This document shows, piece by piece, positions 45,799 through 58,500 of a DNA stretch of 64,000 bases. The first letter of the stretch is position 1. The number at the start of each line of letters is the position of its first letter. The stretch is taken from contig QYAI01000026.1 in the NCBI GenBank assembly GCA_003988855.1, forward strand, positions 62,001 to 126,000, written 5' to 3'. The stretch comes from Arachnopeziza araneosa (Eukaryota > Ascomycota > Leotiomycetes > Helotiales > Arachnopezizaceae). The position numbers were made by a program, and so were the translations under genes. The notes below the pieces were generated by a model. That model made no database searches. It had not been told where the DNA came from and saw only the letters and a list, made by a program, of their open reading frames with translations.

Positions 45799-46090
45799 GG
45801 CTCGCTGCGATGTGCAAGCAAAAAAAGAGGAACGAAAAGTGGTAATAATCGAATCGTCTTTAAGTTAACGTCTTTTAGTTTACTTCGCAATCCAACGCGG
45901 CTCGCTGCGATGTGCAACAAAAAGAAGAGAGACGAAAAACAAATTCTAATCGAGCCAACGGTCGAATCGACTTGTCGCGTCGAATTTACCACGGAATCTA
46001 ATACGGCTCGCCGCGAAGTGCAACAAAAGCAGAGAGACGAAAGATAATAATAAATCGCGTTGTCTTGAAGTTTACTTTAGATCTATTTGA
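45799..46090. repeat. three ~100-base imperfect tandem repeats
   Basis: Units start at 45799, 45899 and 46005. Each begins GGCTCGCTGCGATGTGCAA (third copy GGCTCGCCGCGAAGTGCAA), runs through a purine-rich AAGAGAGACGAAA block and a TAATAATCGAAT-like part, and ends with a GTTTACTT or GAATTTACC stretch. The array directly abuts the truncated end of the NRPS-like pseudogene. I cannot assign it to a known element. Confidence 0.75.
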
Positions 46091-49000
46091 TTTAAAAGTC
46101 AGATGGATTCTCCTTTGAAAGCAAGTTCTAGAATCGAATCACGTGAAAACAAGATAGCAATTCCAAGAGCCGCTCATGATAGGAAGTCTCTCTTATCAAC
46201 AGGACTCCTTAGTCTTCTGGGAGTATATTACCAGTATCAAGTGCTGCGAACCAGAACTGGTGGTAGTCAACTCAATATCGCTACAAAGTCTCCTGATGTA
46301 CGCAGTCCTTACTGTCGAGTCTCCATGACCCGCCGCAGAGACTGGTTTAAATAAAAGGTATAAGAGCCTCATCCTCAGACTCACGCACTGACCGTATCCT
46401 ATCAAAGAAGTACCTATTCACGTAACACATGCAAAGTATGCCGTTTGTTTCATTCAAGCAGCGGGCGCACCAGTTCCCCACCAAATGAGTAGCTCATGGC
46501 TGGGTTGTGCTTTCTACCGGCTCTTTAAGGAAGGCAATGCCTGCAATGTAGGCGTGGCTAACAATATCGCGATGTTGAGGATTAAGCTGCAGAGAAAGCG
46601 GGAGCGAAAGCGAAAGCCAAAGCGGAAGGGTAGTTCGCCTGTTGCGGAGACGAGATGGTTCAGGAAAGACTGGGCAGCTGAGGAGAGAAGAAGGACGCGG
46701 AGATAATTGAGGGAGAAGCAGCGGTGAAGCCACTTGCGATAGGAAGGAACGACCAATCAAGACTTTCCCGTGTGAGTCTCGTAAAGTTGAAAATATGAAC
46801 TCTCTTGTCTATCGACTCAAAACCCAGCTCTCATTATCGTAGTTGAAGGTGTATGCATAATATCTAGTGACAAAATAGATGACCGCCTTGACTTTTGATA
46901 CCGACTCGGTCTTTTGTGTTTAAGCCAGGCGGGAGTGAGTTCAGGCTTCTCAAGAACAATGCCATCTTTCTTTCCTGTTTATGTGATTCGACCTAACGAC
47001 TCGACATTGGCTTACCGTCATTGACGTTGTTACAAAGTGTAGAGCGGTCTTGTTCCTTGTCTTTTCAGTTGCGGCCTGACATAAGTCTCTTACGCATTAG
47101 CTTTCACCACAACTCGCTTCTTGACATTCTTTTATTTAGAACATAAGTTTAATCCCATTCTCAGTATGACAAGACGCATCTTCAGTATTGGCAGATTTTC
47201 CGGCTTCGAAAGAGCCAACTACTTGCAACGATGTTCGGATTGTATAAAGTAGGCTAGAGCTCTTGTATAAGGCCATCATCACCTGCTAAAAATCCTCTCG
47301 AACCGACTCGTGAGACGAGGCTCTTCGTCATAATTGTTCGCAAATTAAGCAGTTGCAGGATTCTGCTTGAATCCGAGTTGATATCCAAATAGGATTGGAG
47401 CTCTATGTCTGCGTAGCGAGCCGTGGCTAGTTCTATAGAAGACGGGTATCAGAAAAATGATATCATAGAAGTAAACCCATATCGTATCTTATCCAAAGCA
47501 TTTCGCAGCATCAGGCGATGGCCTTGCGTGATAGTGCAAGTATGAGTTTACTAGAATGGGGGGAAATATGCCTCCAAACTTTGCTCTCGCGATAGAAAAC
47601 TAGTCAGGTTGTTGTTCGAGCTTACACCAACCACTATAAGAAACTCTGCGTCGATATAATAAAGATCTCTGTGATTTTGGCAAAAGAGCAAGATAAGACT
47701 GACAAATTCTGAAAGTTTATAGAATTGTCAAACCTCAGGAGCAAATTGAGGTTCAAGGTAAAAAAACTTGAACTGTGGGTAAAAATAGTACCACTGAGTA
47801 ATGTTTAGAGAGATAATCATAGCCCCATTGTTTAGGACTATATGCTAAATGTTAGTCATAGTTATATATAGGATCAAGTCGAGGTAAATAGCATTGTTTC
47901 ATACCTAAGGACTTTCTGCACCATCTAGATCAATGAAAGGCAGCGCCTTAGTATTGCAGGAAATGAATGATTTCCTGGTGCCTGATTAAGTGGCTTCATA
48001 GGATTCCTTCAACAAGAGCCTCGGCGCCGCTTTGAGGTAGGAGTTCTACATCAAGAACAATAAGGCGGCAGACTCGAGCTAGCGTTTATCACATGTTTTT
48101 TAACTCATGTGTCTCAAACACATGTTCAACCGCATGTTTAACCACATGTCTCGGCCACGTTTCCACCATAGCTACTTGATCAGGAATGTTCGATATGCCT
48201 CGTCGGTCTGTAGGTAATGTATCGGTGTGGAGATTTCTGGAGTAGTGTTCTGTCCAAGCATATTCAAAGTGTCGTGAAGCTGTAAAACCCGAGCCGGGTT
48301 GCGACTTTTCAGCTCCGCGCCTTGTGACTCTGGAATAGCCAATAACATGAACGGACAGGTGTTAAAATATATGTTGGATTGTGAGGCTGAAATTTCATCC
48401 AACGTTGTGAGACTTTTGGTAGGGCTGAGTTGCACAAGGCAGATGTTTCTCTCTAGCTTTCTGCCCCGCATATCTCAATGAAGGTCACCGAGTACGCCAT
48501 TCTCCAGATCGAAATGTTGACAATACAATGATCATTCGGCGTAGGCTTCGCTGTGTGACTCGGCACTACTTGAAGCATTCCATAGCGAAGGTTCGATGTG
48601 ACACTGGAGCCTGTTTTACCGTAGTTTATCCGCTCCGTGGGACTCGTCCGGGCCCTTCCATGTCCTAGGGGGGCGCCCAGTCATGTTCCTAAAATGCATC
48701 CTTCAGCATCGAAGGAGCTGCTTTGCCGCAAGTCAACCATTTAGCCCTCCGGTGAATCGACAACAATGCCCAACATGGACGGTAGCAAAACTCCAGCAAT
48801 CTAACCTTTTACGTTCCAACAGAATCGGAACGATAGCTTCCGAAAAATGTCGTGATAGTTGTGCGGCCTCTCAGACGAGGCATCCAAGCCACTTTCATGC
48901 GTCCTCGAAATCTCCAGACATCCAACTTACGATGGCTGAGGTGAAGTGTCGGAGCCCGGATGACATACGATATTCGACTTTGCAGCCTTCGTCTGCGGAA

Positions 49001-49890
49001 CGCCGGAAGCGAATGTCATCGTCATTCCTGTTCTCCGACCTTGGATTATCTGCGACCGAGCATAGCCGATTGCCCCGTCATGCTCATGGAGTGATTTGTT
49101 TACACTCATCTTTGATTTCTCTCAATCGGTTGACCAAATCGGTTCACCGAAAAACAAGGTGTGAAGATTTCTTATCGACCAATCAAAACATACACTTTGG
49201 GTCGCTGATCGTAAGGCCTTGGATGCCTGACAAGTTTGGTGTGCATAACTTTATTAATTGGTTGACTGCATATCGCTTATCGCGGAGGGGAAGTATGCAC
49301 ATGTGATATACATTTATCAACACGGCTTCATTTAAATGTTTCTTTAAAGCTGCTAATCTAATATTTTCACGAGAACTAGGGGTGAGATTCCCTCCCGCAT
49401 TCCCGTATGGGATTGCATGAACGTATAATGTTTGGGTAAGGCGTTATCAAAACGACGACCATATTTTGAGAAATTTTGAAATGAGAGATATTTAAGGAAA
49501 TTTTGAGCCAAACATAAAAAGGCTGGAGATAGGCGAAGCCCTTATAAATCATGGACAACGGCTAACGTAATAATTGGGACCGAGACGCCAAGGAGGGCGA
49601 CTCGGGCGTACGTGAGGCTGGAACTGCCTCCAGGCGAATGAATTTGCAAGTGATATCCAACCTATGGGACTGAATTAGATTTGCTGCCGAAATATGACAG
49701 AGCTTTTGAGACAGAAAGTGTCGTCAACTTACCTAGCATCAAAGTGTAGAAAAGATGAAAGTGATTAAATGTCCTGGAATGACTCCATCCATTAACAATG
49801 TCCAGATAACGATTTGAAAAGGGTTCCAGAAAATAATGGTCCATGTGTTCTGAAACAGACATCTCCACTTGCACTTCGAACGCTGAATGT
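46091..49890. other. gene-poor region, no recognisable gene
   Basis: This 3.8-kb stretch lies between the repeat array and the Est1-like gene. Candidate frames include an ATG frame at 46103-46354 (83 codons), a minus-strand frame at 48471-48172 and a plus-strand frame at 48683-49306 (207 codons). None shows a known domain, splice-linked partners or clear coding bias, and I do not call them. It looks like degenerate accessory sequence. Confidence 0.45.
48091..48160. repeat. cluster of (C)ACATGT motifs
   Basis: CACATG- or GCATGT-type motifs occur five or six times within about 70 bases, often followed by T-rich AACC. It is a degenerate short tandem array in non-coding sequence. Confidence 0.5.
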
Positions 49891-52518
49891 TCAATCATGA
49901 GAAGAGGGGCTCGCTGCAGGCAACGCAGAACGTTGCAAGTCTTCTTCAGCGTCTGATTGATCTTCGGTGTCCGAAGTGCTAGAGGTATCGACTGTCGTAG
50001 CAGAGGCAAACGTCATGGATCTCTTGGCAAGCGGTTCAATCCCAGCAGAATAACGTTGTTCATCGTATCTGAGCCAGGACCCTCGAGAAGCTACCTGATA
50101 CGCCAGCCAAAGGATACGCTCCTTGCGTTGCGATGTCATTGAAGGACGCTCATGGTATTTCTCTTCCTCATCAATTTTCTCGCTTGTAAACCACTCTGGG
50201 GGGAAATAATTATCGGCCCAGAGTAATCCACGCATCGCGAAATCTTCAGGAAAGGGCCGGACATCATCTTTCTCTGGCAATGGGAAACTGTCGTTCTCGA
50301 TCCGACCTGGTGGCCCATAGTTTGCCAGTAACGTATTAAGCATAATCGATAACAGCTCCCATGGGAAGTCGGCATATATGTACTCCATGGCCGCAGGATA
50401 TCGTGCCATATTCAACAACCACACGAGTTTGACATGAATAAATGGCAGGACATTTGGATCACCAATTCTCCTAAGAACAATTTCCAACGTGGAATTGCTG
50501 AGACGTTGAGCATGCTTGAAAAAAGTCAATGAATCAGGTGATTCAACTTGAGCATTGGTCATGTCGACATCTTCACTTGGCGTAATTGCTTTCATGAGTG
50601 GGTTTGTTTTCGAGCCATACTCCATCATGGCCACATTGTTGGCGACCGCAATATAGTACCCTTGCTCCATAAACTTTCTTGTCACTCGGCCGATTTGGTT
50701 GTCAAGAAGGCCCAAGAATTCCTCGCATATACCCTCAAACTTGTCCATTGATCGATTTGTGAAGAGTAGCCCATGAGCCTTTACAAATGAATTATCTAGC
50801 GGAGGCAGTCTATACTGACCCTGAGCAAAGTCTGTTTTCAAGACTGGTTCAAATAGCGTAAGAATACTTTCGCGTGCAGATGTAAAAGGAATCAATACGC
50901 AGAGTGATTTTGAGTAGTAAAACAACTGTTGCAGGGCATTAGGTCTTGCCAATATTGCAAGATGATGATAGAGTCTGCCAGTTGTAGGAGCTTTATCGGA
51001 GGCTTTAGAGTACCAGTGTCTTGCGACTCCAGTCCAAACTTCTCTATCTCTAATGTCATCATCTTCAATCGCCATACGGTAGCGTCCAAGATCGCCTAGA
51101 CATTCGATCCATGTATCTTCAAATGCAGGAACCGTCTCATAGAGGAGAGCCATCATAGAGTAAGCAAGGTAGATGAAGGCTAACATGTGATCAAGACTAG
51201 CAGGGAGACGGTGTCTCAGGAGTTCCAAGAAAGAATGAATCCCATGACGCCACATCCTTGCGGGCATAGCATACTTTGAAGCAAGTCTACGAAGAGCAGG
51301 ACTGGCGGACGGATGTTGGCTGGCCAAGAAGAAGTCATGATGCTCGTGAAGAAGTGTTCGGTGGAGTGCAATAAGTGCTTGCCATTGTTCATTGTTCAGC
51401 TTAGGTTGAGCGGTCGGATCTGCTTGAGCTAGGGTAGCTTGTTTGTTGTCGACTTCAATGCACTTGGCCTCAACCATCACGAGCCCGGCATAGATACCCT
51501 TGACTTCAGCCACCAATTGCTCTTGTGATATTGGTCTTGTCTCAGGTTGCAAGATGATATCATATGACTCTTCTCTGACGCTCTGTACCGAGGTAGGTTC
51601 ACGTGGTGGACTAGGATTCTCCACATCTTGAACAGTTGGTGGGATTGAGGGTCGTGTATTAGATGTAGATTGTGAACCAGACTTGCGGGGTTTGTTTTGT
51701 AAGAGCTGATTTCTCGACCTAGCCGCTGCAGGTGCGGCGTGATTTGATGAGTCTTGGAAGGAAGACCTTGTCAGAGGAGCATCGTGTTCATTCCAAAGAG
51801 TTTTTCCAGCAGTAGGACGTCGTTGTGTTTCAAACATGTCGGGCTCACCACGTATGCCCGTTTCTGACTTTGAAGGAATATGTCCAGAGGAAGCCCGCGC
51901 TTTCGATCTTCGCGGAGAGGAGGAGCCTTCTCGGCGAGGCGAGCTTGAGCCTTGCGAGATACCGCTGCCTATCGCAGGCCTTTTTCGAGGTCCATCTGAC
52001 TCGCCATCTGACGCATCTCTCATGGGGGTGTCTGAAACCCCGCCTGGTGTGCCTGGCGTGCCCGGTGTTATAGCGAGAGCCCCAATTCCTGGAATAGAAG
52101 AAGGGAGCGGCTGACTTAAGGGTCTCTTTCCTCCCCCCGGTTCAGGCGGCGCCCGATTCGTTTCGTTGGGGGTTGGCCGGCGAAGTTGCACGTCATCTTT
52201 TATAGGCCTGATTTGCGGATTCAAAGTCAGCCAAGGAACTTGGGGGGTTGAGGCTGCGAAAAACGTGGTCTCTTGCCTTTTCTCCGCGCTTTCTTGGATG
52301 TACTCCAGGCGAAACTTCTCCAGAGCCTCATTATCCGAGGGAAGCCGGTCTTTATGCTCCCCTGTACAGTGTTCCCAGAGAGATTCGTCGGTCGTAAACA
52401 CGGGATGAGGAGGGCACAGCGGGCAGGCATAGCTCAGAGTCGTTTTATTGAGTTTTCGCTGATACGCAATAAATCTTTCACTCAGATTGACACCTGGCTG
52501 CGAGTGCTGCTTCTCCAT
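49891..52518 (-). CDS. Est1/SMG7-like protein with N-terminal C2H2 zinc finger
   Basis: This is an intronless 875-residue protein. The ATG at 52518 (MEKQHSQPGV) is the first in frame; the frame further upstream begins at TTG. A single C2H2-type finger has Cys32, Cys35, His50 and His55. A long Ser/Pro/Arg-rich disordered stretch (about 120-340) follows. A helical domain (about 350-720) carries the Est1 DNA/RNA-binding-domain pattern: LIALHRTLLHEHHDFF, MWRHGIHSFLELLRHRLP and GRLYHHLAILARPNALQQLF, then YYSKSLCVLIPFTSARESIL. Est1/SMG5-7 proteins act in telomerase recruitment or nonsense-mediated decay; filamentous fungi have several such paralogues of unknown role. The C-terminus is acidic and Ser-rich. 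Confidence 0.85.
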   Translation of the reverse strand: MEKQHSQPGVNLSERFIAYQRKLNKTTLSYACPLCPPHPVFTTDESLWEHCTGEHKDRLPSDNEALEKFRLEYIQESAEKRQETTFFAASTPQVPWLTLNPQIRPIKDDVQLRRPTPNETNRAPPEPGGGKRPLSQPLPSSIPGIGALAITPGTPGTPGGVSDTPMRDASDGESDGPRKRPAIGSGISQGSSSPRREGSSSPRRSKARASSGHIPSKSETGIRGEPDMFETQRRPTAGKTLWNEHDAPLTRSSFQDSSNHAAPAAARSRNQLLQNKPRKSGSQSTSNTRPSIPPTVQDVENPSPPREPTSVQSVREESYDIILQPETRPISQEQLVAEVKGIYAGLVMVEAKCIEVDNKQATLAQADPTAQPKLNNEQWQALIALHRTLLHEHHDFFLASQHPSASPALRRLASKYAMPARMWRHGIHSFLELLRHRLPASLDHMLAFIYLAYSMMALLYETVPAFEDTWIECLGDLGRYRMAIEDDDIRDREVWTGVARHWYSKASDKAPTTGRLYHHLAILARPNALQQLFYYSKSLCVLIPFTSARESILTLFEPVLKTDFAQGQYRLPPLDNSFVKAHGLLFTNRSMDKFEGICEEFLGLLDNQIGRVTRKFMEQGYYIAVANNVAMMEYGSKTNPLMKAITPSEDVDMTNAQVESPDSLTFFKHAQRLSNSTLEIVLRRIGDPNVLPFIHVKLVWLLNMARYPAAMEYIYADFPWELLSIMLNTLLANYGPPGRIENDSFPLPEKDDVRPFPEDFAMRGLLWADNYFPPEWFTSEKIDEEEKYHERPSMTSQRKERILWLAYQVASRGSWLRYDEQRYSAGIEPLAKRSMTFASATTVDTSSTSDTEDQSDAEEDLQRSALPAASPSSHD

Positions 52519-55500
52519 AGTACTGACTTCATGCAAATGTCAACGCTTGCAGGAAAAGGACCAGAATAGGGGAGGCCTACCTGGTGGGAGGAATTTTGCA
52601 ATTGTGGCGTTGAATTCGGGGCGTCACAAATGACGGAGATACCAAACGACAAGATTTGCACGTTGGAGCAGCACCCGCAGCCAGATGTCAGCTCATTAAG
52701 AAGAGAAGTTGTACAGACACAGCTACTTGAGGGAGTGTCCAATATATATATTGTCAAGCGATCAGCGTAAGGCTGTGGGCTAATTAGAGCAAGGAAAAGC
52801 GGCTCTAGACGCGGTTCGCAAATTTGCGGGCGAACCATTCTTACGAAAATGTCTCTACCCACTTCGCTCACCGAGCGCCTGCAACACATCCCGGTTGTGG
52901 CAGCCTCTGCTGATCTCACCAACCCTTCAGGTTTTGCACAATGATACACGCTAGTTCTTCGAGCTCATCAAACCAACAGACCATCTTTCGCACTCATCAA
53001 CGAGATGGCCAGTCGTGATTATATAGATGATCGTCAAATCCTGTTCTTGCGTAGACTGGCGCACATCCAACTCGCGAGAGGGCGGCATGCTGACGGATTA
53101 CAGCCAGAATTGCACCCACTACCCGAGCCTTGTGCGGCTAGCCCCCTTCTGTCGCCCCATGCAGGACGGGGTCCTCAAACCAGAGTCTCATACTCATCTT
53201 ACTAGGTGCGGTTTGGATCGAAATTCCAACCCATATATGATTGCTACAACACGCCCTCCCATTTGGAAACATCCGAGACTGTTTCCAAGCTGTGCCTTCC
53301 TAGACAGTGACTTATTTTCATTCTTCGCTCTTTCACCATGGAACCCCTCAGGATATTATCGAGTCATCACGTCGGCCATGTTTGGCCATCCCTTCCCCGT
53401 CAATGACAGAACTCCAAAATCGGTCAAATGGCCTCTCTCTCCGCCTCGCACTCCTTGGTTTCAGGGACAGTTTTCAATCCCATTGGTCTTGATATGATTT
53501 CATGGACGATAATAAGCCCTCTTGAGACTTTTGGCTTTGGCCAGAGAGCGAGCCACAAGCCATATCGACAACAATTGTGCGCCAAAGGCCTTCAGAGGAG
53601 AAGATAGAGCGTCCTTGCTTAGGACGCCCCCTGAAACGACAGGTCGACAGGCTGCCAGATGATCAAACAGAAAGGTGATCATGCCTGGGTCATGGTATTG
53701 GCCGCCTTAGTGTTTATGATGGTTCCAGGAATTGCAATGTTTTACTCTGAATTAGGAAGCCAGCAGACGTTACTGCCGCTTGTTTAGGCCTCTTGGACTC
53801 ATTATCCTGCAGGATGCAATTTCTCTGGGCATCGCTTTCTTATCGTTGAAAGAGTTGTCAACGTTCCGACTGGTCTCTTTATTCCTTCTCCCCACCCGCG
53901 TAAGTATAAAGGCCCAATGCAGCTGCCCAAAGACTTCATTGCCATTCAAATATATCGCCTCACTTTTTTGGGCTGCAATCGTGGGAGGGGCAGAATGCTG
54001 TGGAAATAAAGTTATTTCGAAGGTCAAGGCTGTGGGACCTGTCTTTAATGAGCTGGCAACTTTACAATGAAACAATTTGCACAACTCAGAATCCATGGGC
54101 TAATCCTACAGGTAGATGAGCTGTTCAGAAAGCTCATTACTGTTATCTTCCTCCGTTCTTTGAAGGCTTACATGATGATGCGGGTAGCCTTGTTGCAACG
54201 ATATGCTCTACGGAAGCACACTCCATCTATCTGATCTTATAGTTTGAGAAAGAAAAGAAACAGCGACTTTGTTTATCTTATTTCCTGGCGTATGATTCAT
54301 TTCGTTGTTCTCGCGTTTAATCTTTCCTAAACCATTTAGATGACCCTAATTTGACATGGCGACGTAATTCTTTGCATTTCCCCGTTTAGAATTTTGTACC
54401 GTACCAACTTCCTCCTACCTTCATTTGTATTTTGGAGCTGTTATTTGACAATTGGCTATTTGCGCAATTCGTACCACGATGGTGTTTGTTGTCTAGGTAC
54501 CCTTGCTATCTACTGAACGTAAACTTTCCTTCCGTGTATTGTTTCGTCAACGCTGCGGTAGGGCAAACGATATTGTCATACGTTGAAAGGAGTTCATTCT
54601 GGATTGAGACCTTGACAAAGCATCGAGATTTCGAAATATACTAGTTTGAACGCGCCCTTGTGGGCGGCACCTAAATTTATCAATCAGCAAGAGCAAACTA
54701 TCATAGAGCTGATGGTATCAAGTTCCATCTACCTCGATTTCAACTATGCCTTTACAAAACGCATTACGCAGGGCTCCGCCAAGGTCAACACTCATCAGAT
54801 CAGTGTACCTATTTGGTCCCCGTGGTGGGTTTCATATCAAGGGAACGCCGAAAGACAGAACTCAACATATGCCACGAACTGGAGAATTGGATGATGCACA
54901 TGCCACGTCTTCAATGGAAGTATCCAGTTGTTTCTGATTCTTTCGAGTGAGCCTTACTTACGGTTGCTTGCTGTTTTGGCAAACGCTCGGTATCCATGCA
55001 AGAGTGCAGAGTAGCCAGTGGCAGTTTGCATATGTTTGCACTTTCAACGCATCTATGCCGTCGCGGTTCCAGTCCCAATTGCTGAGGTTACGTTGTCTTC
55101 ACCAGTCTTATCTCACCGCGAGATAGATTATCACCTGCACTCGTCCGTTCTGTACTTTGAAATGTTTCGTGGGAAGTGCCTTCCCTAATATTGTCTCCTT
55201 CCTGATTCGTGCAGGAATCTCTTCCACAGGTTTTTGATGCAGCGTCCCGTGATAGGAAGTCACACGCAGAAGGGAAACAGCTGCAGATGCGGACAGCGGA
55301 CCTTCCTCATTCCTGCGTCTGATTGTGGATTTGTTCCTGACCTTCAGGGGAAGGATTATTGCAGACTTAGTGTGGTTGCCTCACTGCGCAACTGAGAAAT
55401 TTTTGATCAAAGTTTTAATGAAGCCAACCAGAGAATTCGCGCAAGACGTTTTTTGGCCGTCCTAAGACTTTTCACAACTGAGTCCTGCTTTTTCAAAAAA

Positions 55501-58500
55501 TGGAACAATTTGTTAATCAATTGGGCGTGTGGCGTTTAAATTTGCACTTCTAGTGCTTCTAAGTTAGTGCTTCTAGAAGTTTTCCATCGCCCCTCGTCTG
55601 CATAGACCAATCGGCTATCTCCGGAACTTCGCTGGGCTGAGCAGAAGCACCTGAGATGTACGTGATCATGCAGCTAGAGTAAGATGGTAGCTGGAGAGTT
55701 CAGCAGGTCAGGACATGTTTATAATTTGGTTGTTCTCTTCTCTTTTCATTATCCTATTCAAGCTGGAGATTTTGGTACCCAAGGTCAGGTGACAGGAAAA
55801 TCGCTACGGAGATGGAATAGCGGAGCCGATCACTTTCGGATCCTCGCTTGCCTCCTTTATTTTGCGTACGCCCTTACAATAACCTGCACCTTTGCCACCT
55901 CCAGTCGAAGCTTCTAGACACGCATCTTCATTATGTTATTATGTGGATATCTGCACAATTTTCGCTCGGTCATGCAAGAACAGAGACAATTTGCCTTTGG
56001 TGTCGTAAGATATTCGGTCACGTGCACATAGTTGTCCAAACAAGATTTTTGAGGTAAGCTTCATTGCGAACAGAGAGTCTGCTTACGAGCCACTACATTA
56101 CACAGCCACCACTCCAGACTTTTGATTACAGCTTGAATCTTTAACGCTTATAACTCCACCACTCAGCATCACCGCTTACCCTCCAACTGCAGATGTCCAT
56201 GCTTGGGCCGCTGGCCAATACAACTTCTCATATGTACAAATATCGCCTCCAGCTACGTTGGGGGACGGTCTTGTCCTTGTCCACGAGGGTTAGTTGCCAC
56301 AAAGAGCATTCCTGTTTGTGAGAAGACTTTCACCGCCAAATCGCCGAGGTCTTCTGCCCTGTGCACTTGGCCCTGACTGGCTCCAGCCCCATGACCATCA
56401 TCAACTCAAGAGGACGATATCTGTGGCTGCCTGATGGCAAATACAGAGAAAGAGCTCATGACTCACGGAATTATGGCTTTGTTGATCCAAAGTTCTTTGC
56501 ACCGTCCGAACTCCTTTGTCCAAGGGCCTGAATACGAGGCGGTATGGATCTGAGTAGTGCTGGAGATTGCTAGAACGCTTAAGGCGATTATGCAAGTCTT
56601 AGATGCCTCTTTTCTCACACCCTTTGAACTGCTTTCATTGGAATTGAGAGAATAGTCGGTGAACCGGTTGGCTTCCGATCAGCGAAGGGTGGTTGGCTTT
56701 CATCACCCAGCGGCCTGGCACACGGTCTGACTCGATGGACTTCCTTGTTATTGACAGCAAGATACTAACTATGTTCAGGGATGATACTCGGCCAGAAATG
56801 CTTCCAGGGGGGACCATTAGGAGCTGGTGACGAATCGATGACAGCAGCAAGATTAAAACTTAAACCGACGCGTACCACAGCAACAGTTTTAAGCCCTCAC
56901 CGAGTTGCGTTTGATTATATGACAGCTGTAATCAAGAAGCCTTCCGAGTTCATTTTGCCTTGTATCCTCGAGTGGTCGGAGTAGAAGCAGCTCTGGTTTT
57001 GCTCTACCCAGTCCTGAAGTGGCCTTAATTGGTTGGGAAATTGCAACACTGAAGTAGCGCATGTTCAAGCGGTCAAGAAATGAAGTTTGGCTAACATGAT
57101 TCCTTACCTCCAAATTAGAATGGGTGTCGTGGTCCAATTAACGAAGTCAGATGGCCAGTGCCTTTCTCGCGAGACAGCCAGGGTCTCTAGAATAGCATCT
57201 CGGCTTGAAGTTCGAATTTGAACTAATTTTCCTTTTGACCAGTAGCTGCATCCACTTAAAACATATTATCAGACTCATAAATACAATATATTAAGTATTG
57301 GTTCTCGCACGAACGAGCAACCAACAATGTGCACCATGACGCCTAGTAAAACCATTTTCATTTCCGCTTAATTATATACAGGGACTTCTAAAACCGCCAC
57401 ACGATAATTGCATAAACATCCGTCTTGAGGCTGCATAAATCTTGAGCCAACCGAGCGGCCATTGTGTTTGAATTTCAATGCACTGTTTCACTAAAATGAT
57501 TATCCTTCTAACAACATTTGGTAGCCTAACATTGGCACCCAAGCTGCCTAGTTCCACGGAGTATCTATTTCACCAGGAGGGTAGGACTGTGATCAGACCT
57601 GAAGAAGTCACAACATCATCCTTCGATCGTGCTGCTCGCTGTGTGGCACCGACCTGGCGCTTTTTTCTTTGCATCCTCGCGAGCACGACTTTTCCCTCTG
57701 ACGATTAAAAGAAAATCAGAAAGGGGCGTTAACACGAATCGTGGATGACTATTCACAGCCCGAAGTTCGAGCTAGACAGACCGGAAATGGGTTCGCCTTG
57801 AACTTGTTTCGTGTCACGAAGCACAACATACATCCTTCACACCAGTTCACACCAGTTCATCTATCCCGAGGATGTACAACACCCAGTAGCCTCATCATCG
57901 GGGGAGTCATGAACTAGTTCTTGACATGGTCAACTGATAGATTCTTTGGTGCAATGTTCAGCGAATCCAGGTCACGGAAATGACCGCACCACAGTTCACA
58001 GGAGAATTCACCATGTTACAAGAGGAGAACTAGAGAAAGATCAAGCTTTTCAGAGGGTGCCAGGCAAGGATCTCTACAAAGTCATACATTAGTGTTAGTA
58101 CTCGTTCAGGGCGCGCAAGAGTTTCTCTTGACAAATGTTACGCCATTCACCGTTGCGGAAATTGCAGTCGTCTGAAGAAATTTTGCATGTGAACCCTCAT
58201 CGAGACTCTGATCATGAGGTAATGCATTGGTGAAGCATGCGGACCCGGAATTTAGGTTACAACGATCGCCGGATCTGATGATGCAGAGCCCTGAGACGCC
58301 AAAACAAATCGCTTAAATGCTATAATTCTTGTACAACACAGAAATCGTCGTTGAGGTGATGATATTGATGCATGGTCCTTTTCTCTAGTCCCTGAATTTA
58401 TTTCAAGCCACAATGATAAATGAATGGTTACTTTACCTCGATTTCTAGGATCAGTACCTCGGACTTTCTTGCAGGCGAGAACAGGATGAGAGAGTGACAG

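Noticed and set aside
48683..49306. 207-codon plus-strand frame
   Set aside because: Composition is rich in Ser/Arg/His with no domain or membrane pattern, and no in-phase partners. Treated as chance.
49662..50009. Minus-strand frame overlapping the 3' end of the Est1-like gene
   Set aside because: It is a shadow in another frame of the real gene and continues only into AT-rich 3' sequence.
52482..52949. 155-codon minus-strand frame upstream of the Est1-like gene
   Set aside because: It starts at GTG, overlaps the 5' end of the Est1-like gene in another frame and has no recognisable features.
53810..54070. Possible continuation of the ammonium transporter
   Set aside because: A few residues (QFLW) resemble the second membrane segment, but they are in another frame and the rest does not align.
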